A program made the translations under genes and the position numbers. DNA of 5,933 bases from Prevotella sp. CAG:1031 (GTDB lineage: Bacteria; Bacteroidota; Bacteroidia; Bacteroidales; Muribaculaceae), in the NCBI GenBank assembly GCA_000431215.1, contig HF985579.1, forward strand, positions 1 to 5,933, written 5' to 3'. Of the stretch, positions 1 through 4,735 are shown piece by piece. The first letter of the stretch is position 1. Every line of letters starts with the position of its first letter. The notes beneath the pieces were generated by a model that ran no database searches, was not told where the DNA came from, and worked only from the letters and a program-made list of their open reading frames with translations.

Positions 1-191
1 GTGTGCCCACCGGGAAAATCCGCTGACCCCTTCAAGCGCGCGAGATCGCCTCGGAGCGTGAAACGCTGGGTGTAGGCGGTGCGCCATTCCTGTGTAGGAG
101 CGTGGCCGACAACCTCCCATTCAACATCGACATTTCCGGCGACGGCGCCCATAGCGGCCGTAAACAACAGTGCGGTGGCAATTTTTTTCAT
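1..191 (-). CDS. Exported protein, N-terminal fragment (runs off the window)
   Basis: An open frame starts at ATG 191-189 and is still open at the window edge, giving 63 residues. It begins MKKIATALLFTAAMGAVAG: two lysines, a hydrophobic core and an AVA-G site typical of signal peptidase I, with cleavage probably after residue 18. The mature protein would begin near GNVDVEWEVVG and continues with an aromatic, polar stretch (EWRTAYTQRFTLRGDL, residues 35-50) that looks like the start of a beta-rich domain. There is no lipobox cysteine, so it is probably periplasmic, secreted or an outer-membrane precursor. The YTQRF...GDL pattern faintly recalls N-terminal modules of Bacteroidales secreted glycoside hydrolases, but this is a weak memory match and I assign no function. 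The start is supported by the signal peptide and by a candidate -7 box at 209-216. The gene is separated from ppiD by a terminator hairpin, so it is probably its own transcription unit. Confidence 0.8.
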   Translation of the reverse strand, partial: MKKIATALLFTAAMGAVAGNVDVEWEVVGHAPTQEWRTAYTQRFTLRGDLARLKGSADFPGGH

Positions 192-198
192 GGTAAGA

Positions 199-217
199 CT
201 ATTTTCCGCAAAAATAG
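199..217. promoter_or_regulatory. 19-bp inverted repeat overlapping the candidate promoter
   Basis: The arms CTATTTT (199-205) and AAAATAG (211-217) are perfect 7-bp complements around the spacer CCGCA. The element covers the -7 box and the likely start site of the gene at 191-1, so a protein bound here would block transcription. It could equally be chance symmetry in an A/T-rich promoter. Confidence 0.35.
209..216 (-). promoter_or_regulatory. Candidate Bacteroidales -7 box for the exported-protein gene
   Basis: Read on the minus strand the bases are TATTTTTG, an exact match to the Bacteroidetes primary-sigma -7 consensus TAnnTTTG. It ends 17 bp before the ATG at 191, implying a very short leader of roughly 10 nt. 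I see no convincing TTTG -33 element 19-21 bp further upstream, so the call rests on the -7 match and its position. Confidence 0.5.
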
Positions 218-232
218 CCAAAAAAAATGGAA

Positions 233-282
233 ATTTCGGGGTTCATCGGGATTAATCAGGATTAATCGGGATACTTCGGGAT
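233..282. repeat. Five tandem 10-bp repeats upstream of the exported-protein gene
   Basis: Five consecutive decamers read ATTTCGGGGT, TCATCGGGAT, TAATCAGGAT, TAATCGGGAT and ACTTCGGGAT. The best consensus is TAATCGGGAT; the third and fourth units differ at one base and the outer units are more divergent. The array ends 16 bp upstream of the candidate -7 box at 209-216. A 10-bp period puts each unit on nearly the same face of the helix, as expected for a cooperative binding array, but a slippage-derived repeat without function is also possible. Confidence 0.8.
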
Positions 283-298
283 AAAGCCTAAACAACAG

Positions 299-329
299 CG
301 CGGGGCCCGGCTGACTGCCGGACCCCGCG
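299..329 (-). terminator. Rho-independent terminator after ppiD
   Basis: A GC-rich hairpin lies 25 bp past the ppiD stop. Bases 299-305 pair with 323-329 (7 bp), there is one C/A mismatch (306/322), then 307-311 pair with 317-321 (5 bp) around a 5-nt loop. On the minus strand it is followed by a T-rich but broken stretch, CTGTTGTTTAGG, rather than a clean T-run. The strong stem and its place between a gene end and the next promoter favour a terminator. On the plus strand it is also followed by T-rich sequence, but no plus-strand gene would use it. Confidence 0.65.
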
Positions 330-353
330 GGTATCTCTTTTCAGAAGCTGTTC

Positions 354-2438
354 TTACTTGAAGAAGTGGGGGATATTGTTCTGAACCTTGCGGCGTCCCT
401 TGATGATGTTGACGATGTTACGGCTCAGCGCGCCTGCACCGCGGGTCTGAACGAACTGGGCTGCGCTTTCGTCGGCATTGAACGGACGGCCCTCGGTCTC
501 GATGTCGGTAACGGTGAACACAACCAGAGCGTTATTGGCTTTCATCGGGCCGACCATCTGGCCTTTCTTGGCAGCGGCAGCGGCAGCTGTCAGAGCGCTT
601 TCGTTGGGGCCGAGACCCGGAATGAAGATCTGGCCGAAGGTAACGGTGGTGGTGTCGACAGAAGCGCCCATGGCCTTGGCGTAACCGGCAACGTCTTTGG
701 CTTTACCCTGATACTGCTTCAGCAGGGCGTCGCCCTTCTTGGCGTTGCGCACGCGTGTCTCGAGCTCAGAGCGGACATCGCTGTAGCTGGCGGGCATATA
801 GTCCTCATAGGTATCGGCCACAGCCACGGCAATGAGGCGGTCGTCGGTCTGTTCGCCGAACACAGGCGAAACCTGACCCTTCTTGGCATCGAGAGCCCAT
901 GCGACAGCATTGTGGGTTTCGTTGAGGTTGCCGATCATCGGCGAAGAGTTTCCGACAAGAGTTTCCTGAACGTTATAGCCGGCCTTGGCGGCGTTCTCCT
1001 TGAAGGATTTGGCATTGTTGTTTGTCTTGGCATATTTGTCGAGGTCGGTAAAGAGCTTGTTGAAGGTGGCGTTGCTCGGCTCGAGCACATAGTTGACTTC
1101 GACAATGTCGTAGACGGTCACCGGAGCCTTGCGCTGGCGCACACGGAAAATGCGGCCGTTCTCGGCGAGGGTGTCGGGGGTGAACCACTGACCCAGGGTT
1201 GCGCCGTCGATAGCCGGACGGAGCGAGGCCATGTCGGCGGCTGTCATCTGAATCCAGGTGCTGTCCTGCGAACCTGCCACAAGGCTGTCTTTAGCAGCGT
1301 CGGCAAACGATTTGCCGCCGTTGAGATCGGCCACCATCTTAGCGACTTGTGCGCGGGTGCCCTGAACCATCAGGAAGTCGATCAGCACAGAGTCGACCTG
1401 CGAAGTCGAACCCATCAGCTTGGCCAGTGTGTAGTCGTTGCCGCGATGGCTTACCAGAGCGGCTTTGCCTACTGTGGCGCTGTCGACGAAGCTCTTCATT
1501 GCCTGATCGGTGATGGCGCCACGGGTGAGAGATTTGCGCTCGGCGAGGAAGCCGTCCATATCTTCGACGCCGGTAGCGCCTTCCTTGGTGTTAAGACCTG
1601 CCAGAGCATTTTCTACGCGCTTCTGGCCGGCCTGGATGTCGGCGGGACTCGGAGTGATGTCGACGGCGATATATTCGACCTGACGGATCGGCTCGGCGAG
1701 CTCGTAGCGGCCTTTGCGCTCGGCATATTCGGCATTGATTTCAGCGTCGGTGACAGGATATTTGTCGTCGGCGAGGCTCGAATAATCTTTCTTGGTGTAG
1801 AGGATGTGGGCTGTCGAAGCGTTCTCGTCGTAGAGAGCCTTGGCATCGAGGTCGTTGGCCACGAGAGTTCCCATGAACAGAGTCTGGAGCTTCTGGCCGC
1901 GGAGCTGTTCCTCGATATTTTTCTCGAGATCAATCCAGATCGCGCGCAGGCGGGCTGCCTGATCGGCGTCGAGCTGATATTTCGAGGGATTGAAGGCCAT
2001 GTCGTGGAGCTGGGTTGCGCTTTCAACGCCATACTGCTGCTGAACCATGCTGTTGAGATAGCCGGCGTTCTGGCCGAGCATGGCGTCGGAGAGTTCGGCG
2101 TCGGTAACCTTGATGCCCAGACGATCCATCTCTTCGTTGAACAGAGCCTCTGAAATCATCTGCGTCAGAACCTGCTGCTGAAGCACGGCGCTGTCGTATT
2201 TGCGGCCCTGGGCCTGAGCCTGCTGGCTGGCCTCTTCGAGACGTCTCTGGAACTCGTTGATGTTGATTTTCGTATTGCCGAAAAGCTTTGAGTTGCCGAC
2301 CTCGGCTACAGTGGTGCTGTTGCTGAAGAACGAGCGGCCCGAGGTCAGGAAGTCGCCCAAGATGAAGGCGAGAAGGGCCACGGCGATGATGACTAATAGC
2401 AGCACTGATTTGCTGCGGATTTTTTCAAGGGTTGCCAT
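354..2438 (-). CDS. ppiD: PpiD/SurA-like membrane-anchored periplasmic peptidyl-prolyl isomerase (foldase)
   Basis: This 694-residue protein resembles the PpiD foldases of Bacteroidales, which help newly exported proteins fold at the periplasmic face of the inner membrane. The start MATLEKIRSKS is the family's usual N-terminus. Lysines and arginine at 6-10 precede one transmembrane helix (about 11-30), giving an N-in, C-out topology. Residues about 40-200 form a SurA_N-like helical chaperone domain rich in Gln and Glu. A parvulin-type rotamase region lies about 345-435; DLNGGKSFADAAKDS (371-385) matches the family's helix, but the usual active-site 'SHILV' reads IDFLMV (353-358), so the catalytic histidine seems absent. 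A second weak parvulin-like or chaperone region spans about 445-645, with an alanine run at 618-623. A chaperone role with little isomerase activity is therefore likely (inference). It has its own promoter at 2518-2549, a leader hairpin and a terminator at 299-329, so it is probably monocistronic. Confidence 0.9.
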   Translation of the reverse strand: MATLEKIRSKSVLLLVIIAVALLAFILGDFLTSGRSFFSNSTTVAEVGNSKLFGNTKININEFQRRLEEASQQAQAQGRKYDSAVLQQQVLTQMISEALFNEEMDRLGIKVTDAELSDAMLGQNAGYLNSMVQQQYGVESATQLHDMAFNPSKYQLDADQAARLRAIWIDLEKNIEEQLRGQKLQTLFMGTLVANDLDAKALYDENASTAHILYTKKDYSSLADDKYPVTDAEINAEYAERKGRYELAEPIRQVEYIAVDITPSPADIQAGQKRVENALAGLNTKEGATGVEDMDGFLAERKSLTRGAITDQAMKSFVDSATVGKAALVSHRGNDYTLAKLMGSTSQVDSVLIDFLMVQGTRAQVAKMVADLNGGKSFADAAKDSLVAGSQDSTWIQMTAADMASLRPAIDGATLGQWFTPDTLAENGRIFRVRQRKAPVTVYDIVEVNYVLEPSNATFNKLFTDLDKYAKTNNNAKSFKENAAKAGYNVQETLVGNSSPMIGNLNETHNAVAWALDAKKGQVSPVFGEQTDDRLIAVAVADTYEDYMPASYSDVRSELETRVRNAKKGDALLKQYQGKAKDVAGYAKAMGASVDTTTVTFGQIFIPGLGPNESALTAAAAAAKKGQMVGPMKANNALVVFTVTDIETEGRPFNADESAAQFVQTRGAGALSRNIVNIIKGRRKVQNNIPHFFK

Positions 2439-2482
2439 TGATTATTTAATGATTTGATTTATCTTGTTTTAGTATGCCGTAA

Positions 2483-2506
2483 GGCCGCCCGACAGTCGCG
2501 GCAGCC
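2483..2506 (-). other. Hairpin at the 5' end of the ppiD leader
   Basis: In the ppiD transcript, bases 2506-2500 pair with 2489-2483 (7 bp, one G-U), one G is bulged, and three more pairs close a 3-nt CTG loop. The outer end lies about 12 bp downstream of the -7 box, so it would sit almost at the transcript's 5' end, about 45 nt before the start codon. No T-run follows, so it is not a terminator. A 5'-end stabilising stem is the simplest reading. Confidence 0.5.
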
Positions 2507-2517
2507 AATAAAGCGCA

Positions 2518-2549
2518 CAAAGATAGTGATTTTTCGCCGAAATCACAAA
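2518..2549 (-). promoter_or_regulatory. ppiD promoter (Bacteroidales -33/-7)
   Basis: On the minus strand, TTTG (2549-2546) is followed by exactly 20 bp and then TATCTTTG (2525-2518). This matches the Bacteroidetes primary-sigma consensus TTTG-N19-21-TAnnTTTG at every defined position. Transcription would begin near 2511-2508, leaving a leader of about 70 nt. The proximal leader from 2480 to the ATG is A/T-rich with no Shine-Dalgarno sequence, as is usual in this phylum. Confidence 0.85.
2526..2546. promoter_or_regulatory. 21-bp inverted repeat filling the ppiD -33/-7 spacer
   Basis: The perfect 7-bp arms GTGATTT (2526-2532) and AAATCAC (2540-2546) flank the 7-nt centre TTCGCCG. The dyad runs from the base next to the -7 box to the first base of the -33 box, so its centre lies between the two sigma contacts. 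That is a classic operator position for repressors and for MerR-like spacer-twisting activators. No regulator gene is visible nearby, so its use is inference. Confidence 0.5.
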
Positions 2550-2587
2550 AACCTCGGCCGTTCCCATAAAAAACCGCATACGGGATT

Positions 2588-2965
2588 CTATTTCATGAAC
2601 ACAAAATAAACTGCAGCCACGAGACATACGAATGCCGCCAGATGGTTCCAGTGGAGCGGTTCGCCGCGGAAAAGCACGACGGTGAAAACAGTGAAGACAA
2701 CCAGAGTTATACATTCCTGCATGACCTTCAGCTGCATAAGCGAGAACTGGCCGCCGTTCCCCTCGAACCCTATTCTGTTGGCGGGCACCATGAAGCAGTA
2801 TTCGAGCAGAGCTATGCCCCATGAGATCAGGATAACCCAGATCAGCGACGTCTGCGACGTTATGATTTTTAGTTGCTGAAGTTTAAGATGGCCATACCAG
2901 GCGAATGTCATGAAAATGTTGCTGACGACGAGCAGCGCCACCGTCAGCCATGCCGAAGCTTGCAT
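2588..2965 (-). CDS. DUF486 / DMT-like small integral membrane protein
   Basis: This 125-residue protein is almost entirely membrane-embedded, with four predicted helices at about 6-24, 41-60, 84-99 and 107-124. The motif FMTFAWYGHLK (18-28) at the end of helix 1, SWGIALLEYCFMVPANRIG (48-66) and LMQLKVMQECITLVVF (76-91) are the hallmarks of the DUF486 family, often annotated as DMT-superfamily proteins. Its length is normal for the family. The substrate is unknown, and export of a small molecule is only a guess from the superfamily. I chose ATG 2965: the longer frame begins at a TTG (2989) inside the hairpin at 2989-3028 and would add eight polar residues. No TAnnTTTG box lies in the short upstream gap, so expression may depend on read-through from the FKBP operon. 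The downstream gap leads straight into the ppiD promoter, with only a weak CCG/CGG stem and a T6 run as a possible terminator. Confidence 0.9.
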   Translation of the reverse strand: MQASAWLTVALLVVSNIFMTFAWYGHLKLQQLKIITSQTSLIWVILISWGIALLEYCFMVPANRIGFEGNGGQFSLMQLKVMQECITLVVFTVFTVVLFRGEPLHWNHLAAFVCLVAAVYFVFMK

Positions 2966-2988
2966 AATGTTTTTCCGTGGATATGACA

Positions 2989-3028
2989 AGCGAGAGGAAC
3001 CGCGCTCAGTGCGGCGGCGCCTCTCGCT
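2989..3028 (-). terminator. Hairpin after the FKBP operon (terminator or attenuator)
   Basis: A perfect 9-bp outer stem (AGCGAGAGG 2989-2997 with CCTCTCGCT 3020-3028) encloses a short inner stem (3000-3003 with 3011-3014). It begins 21 bp past the stop of the lipoprotein FKBP gene. The following minus-strand bases, TGTCATATCC, lack a T-run, so termination may be incomplete. Partial read-through would supply the DUF486 gene, which has no visible promoter of its own. It could also protect the 3' end of the FKBP mRNA. Confidence 0.55.
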
Positions 3029-3049
3029 CGTTAAGGTTTGTTTATCAGC

Positions 3050-3943
3050 TTATTTCTTGGCGATCGATTTCACGGTCACGTCGAACACGAGGGTCGACAT
3101 CGGGGGAATCGAACCGTCGGGAGTGCCGTCAACGCCATAGGCAAGCTCGGCGGGAATGTAGATAACATAGTGGCTGCCGGGATTCATCATTTTCAGAGCC
3201 TCGGCGAATCCGGGAACAACGCCGCGCACGGAGAAGGTAGCGTTGTCGTTCGAATCGAATTCCTTGCCGTTGATGAGGGTGCCTTTGTAGGCTACCACAA
3301 CCTGGTCGGCATCGGTAGGCATTTCGCCCGTGCCCTGCTCGAGAACCTTATAGGCCAGACCGCTGGCGGTCTTCTTGATCGAAGGATCCTCTTTCATTTT
3401 CTTGGCTACGAAAGCGGCGCCGTCGGCTTTGTTCTTCTTGGCCTCGGGGCTGTTCTCCTTAGCTTTGGCCTCAGCCTCGGCTTTCTTCTGCTGCTCGGCC
3501 ATCATCTGCTGCTGAACGGCGTTCATGACCTTCTGAAAGCGGGCCTGGATCGAGACCATATCGCCGACGCTGTCGGCGAGGAAAGCCTGCTTAAAGGCGT
3601 TCATGAAGGCCTTGCGGTCGACAGAAATTCCCGATTCTTCCATCTGCATGAGCATTCCGGCGAGGTTCTGGCCGATGCTCAGGCCGGTGAAATAGCTGGT
3701 TTTGGTGGTATCCATGTTGATCATGTATTCGATACCCTTGAGAATTTCGTCTTTGTTGTATTTGGCGCGCATTTCCTCAGGAACGGATGCCATCTGCTGG
3801 TTGAGCATCGAACCGTTGAATTCGCCCATGGTTGTGCTGGTTGAGTCGCTGGCGCCGGCAGCGCTGCTCGACGAGCCGTTGCAGGATGCCATTCCGGCAA
3901 GCATCATCAGCGATGCGCCGGCAGCAAGAATAATTTTCTTCAT
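3050..3943 (-). CDS. FKBP-type peptidyl-prolyl cis-trans isomerase, lipoprotein (FkpA-like)
   Basis: This 297-residue protein should catalyse proline cis-trans isomerisation and act as a chaperone in the periplasm. The lipoprotein signal MKKIILAAGASLMMLAGMAS ends at Cys21 (lipobox MASC); the following NGSSSS has no acidic surface-export signal, so a periplasm-facing anchor is likelier than surface display. A helical FKBP_N domain covers about 60-150 (SYFTGLSIGQNLAG, 83-96), followed by a charged Lys/Ala/Glu linker (about 145-175) and a C-terminal FKBP domain (about 190-297). Pocket residues Tyr219, Phe229, Asp230, Phe237, Val242-Val243, Tyr269 and Phe287 are present, but the pocket-floor tryptophan of FKBP12 is Phe246. 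I chose ATG 3943: the upstream extension reads through a different frame of the preceding gene and lacks a signal peptide. The start lies 20 bp after the stop of the other FKBP gene with no promoter between, so the two are an operon and probably an ancient tandem pair. Confidence 0.92.
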   Translation of the reverse strand: MKKIILAAGASLMMLAGMASCNGSSSSAAGASDSTSTTMGEFNGSMLNQQMASVPEEMRAKYNKDEILKGIEYMINMDTTKTSYFTGLSIGQNLAGMLMQMEESGISVDRKAFMNAFKQAFLADSVGDMVSIQARFQKVMNAVQQQMMAEQQKKAEAEAKAKENSPEAKKNKADGAAFVAKKMKEDPSIKKTASGLAYKVLEQGTGEMPTDADQVVVAYKGTLINGKEFDSNDNATFSVRGVVPGFAEALKMMNPGSHYVIYIPAELAYGVDGTPDGSIPPMSTLVFDVTVKSIAKK

Positions 3944-3963
3944 TTTGGTTGAAAAGGATTTAT

Positions 3964-4605
3964 TTAGATAATGATGTTTGATTTCTTGTTGACTTTGATA
4001 AGCTCTACCTCGAATATCAGCGTTGCGTTCGGGCCGATGACGCCGCCGGCTCCGTTGGGGCCGTAGGCGAGATTCGACGGAATGAACAGGCGCCATTTCG
4101 AGCCTTCGTTCATCATCTGAAGAGCCTCGACCCATCCAGGGATAACCTGAGTGACGCCGAAGGTAGCGGGTTCGCCGCGCTCTACGCTGCTGTCGAAAAC
4201 AGTGCCGTCGATAAGGCGGCCGGTATAGTGTACGGTGACTTCGTCGGCTGCGGTCGGACGCGGGCCCTTGCCTTCGATCAGCACTTCATACTGAAGTCCC
4301 GAGGCGGTTGTCTTCACTTCTACGCGCTTGCCGTTCTCTTCGAGATATTTCTTTCCGGCTTCTTCGTTTACTTTCGAAGCGGCGGCGGCAGCTTCCTGCT
4401 GCTTCTTCTCGAGAGCGGTGAAGTAGACGCGGATTTCCTCCTTGGCCTCTTCGTAGCTCATGGCGGGTTTCTCGCCCGAGAACACTGCGGCCACGCCGGC
4501 GGCAAAGTCGTCGACATTGATTTCATTGATTCCGCTGGCGCGGAAGTTGTTGCCCATGCTAAGGCCGAGGGCGTAGCTGAGGCGGTCGAGTTGTTTCTGT
4601 TCCAT
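3964..4605 (-). CDS. FKBP-type peptidyl-prolyl cis-trans isomerase, no signal peptide (FklB-like)
   Basis: This 213-residue enzyme has an N-terminal FKBP_N helical domain (1-95; DRLSYALGLSMGNNF, 7-21), which in relatives makes the dimer and a substrate cradle, a Lys/Glu/Ala-rich helix at about 52-95, and a C-terminal FKBP domain (about 98-205). The catalytic pocket looks complete: Tyr127, Phe137, Asp138, Phe149, Val154-Ile155, Trp158, Tyr181, Ile190 and Phe198. No signal peptide is present, so a cytoplasmic location is predicted, although some relatives are exported by less obvious signals. The start MEQKQLDRLSYALG at 4605 is the family's normal N-terminus. The in-frame TTG at 4674 falls inside the -7 box and would precede the transcript start, so it is rejected. 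It is the first gene of a two-gene operon with the lipoprotein FKBP. The C-terminus NKKSNIII is short and A/T-rich, running almost into the next gene's leader. Confidence 0.93.
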   Translation of the reverse strand: MEQKQLDRLSYALGLSMGNNFRASGINEINVDDFAAGVAAVFSGEKPAMSYEEAKEEIRVYFTALEKKQQEAAAAASKVNEEAGKKYLEENGKRVEVKTTASGLQYEVLIEGKGPRPTAADEVTVHYTGRLIDGTVFDSSVERGEPATFGVTQVIPGWVEALQMMNEGSKWRLFIPSNLAYGPNGAGGVIGPNATLIFEVELIKVNKKSNIII

Positions 4606-4635
4606 CGTTGATGATGAGTGTTTAGGGTGACGTTC

Positions 4636-4658
4636 GGAAGCGCGAAACGGGGCGCTCC
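4636..4658 (-). other. Hairpin near the 5' end of the FKBP operon leader
   Basis: On the minus strand GGAGCGC (4658-4652) pairs with GCGCTTCC (4643-4636): seven base pairs with one bulged T, around an 8-nt loop. Its outer end lies about 14 bp downstream of the -7 box, so it should sit close to the transcript's 5' end. It mirrors the hairpin in the ppiD leader. No T-run follows. Confidence 0.4.
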
Positions 4659-4671
4659 CGATTGAGCGTCG

Positions 4672-4679
4672 CAAAGTTA
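4672..4679 (-). promoter_or_regulatory. -7 box of the FKBP operon promoter
   Basis: TAACTTTG on the minus strand matches TAnnTTTG exactly. It lies 66 bp before the ATG of the first FKBP gene, implying a leader of about 55-60 nt without a Shine-Dalgarno sequence. The -33 region 19-21 bp upstream lacks a clear TTTG, so the promoter may be weaker than that of ppiD or need an activator; a small palindrome (4690-4706) lies just there. Confidence 0.75.
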
Positions 4680-4689
4680 GTGAATATTG

Positions 4690-4706
4690 GTCAATCGGCG
4701 ATTAAC
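4690..4706. promoter_or_regulatory. 17-bp imperfect palindrome upstream of the FKBP -7 box
   Basis: On the minus strand it reads GTTAATCGCCGATTGAC: an 11-bp odd palindrome AATCGCCGATT, one mismatch on each side, then matching GT and AC ends. It covers the position where the -33 element should be. It shares the core TCGCCGA and the GT...AC ends with the palindrome in the ppiD promoter, which hints at a common regulator but is not proof. Confidence 0.35.
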
Positions 4707-4735
4707 TTCGTCATGTTTTTTCGCCGGAGAATCTG

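Noticed and set aside
1..45. A frameshift near the end of the exported-protein fragment (an alternative frame reads ALEGVSGFSRWAH)
   Set aside because: There are too few residues and no secure homologue to compare; the main frame is open to the edge, so a sequence error or mutation cannot be claimed.
366..2153. A 595-codon open frame on the plus strand, antisense to ppiD
   Set aside because: Its codons are in exact register with ppiD codons, so its stops would correspond to TTA, CTA and TCA in ppiD. The sense gene simply avoids these rare codons. The predicted product has no recognisable domain, whereas the minus strand encodes a clear PpiD with promoter and terminator.
2553..2587. Terminator for the DUF486 gene
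   Set aside because: Only a 3-bp CCG/CGG stem precedes the T6 run on the minus strand, too weak to list as a terminator.
2966..2989. An 8-residue extension of the DUF486 protein from TTG 2989
   Set aside because: The codon lies at the foot of a 9-bp hairpin and adds a polar segment not usual in the family; the ATG at 2965 fits better.
3038..3844. A 268-codon plus-strand frame antisense to the lipoprotein FKBP gene (and a similar one at 4228-4611)
   Set aside because: Same cause: both are in codon register with the sense genes, and absence of TTA, CTA and TCA codons keeps them open. The leucine- and glycine-rich products are complements of lysine-, glutamate- and alanine-rich helices.
3944..4135. 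A 64-residue N-terminal extension of the lipoprotein FKBP
   Set aside because: It would overlap the end of the preceding gene in another frame, is basic and low in complexity, and would bury the signal peptide and lipobox that begin at Met 3943.
4606..4674. A 23-residue N-terminal extension of the first FKBP from TTG 4674
   Set aside because: The TTG is part of the -7 box itself, so it could not be in the mRNA, and the family normally starts at the Met at 4605.
4680..4735. A prophage attachment site between the portal gene and the FKBP promoter
   Set aside because: I see no tRNA gene, no direct repeat with another part of the window and no integrase. The other prophage end, if any, is outside the window, so an att site cannot be supported.
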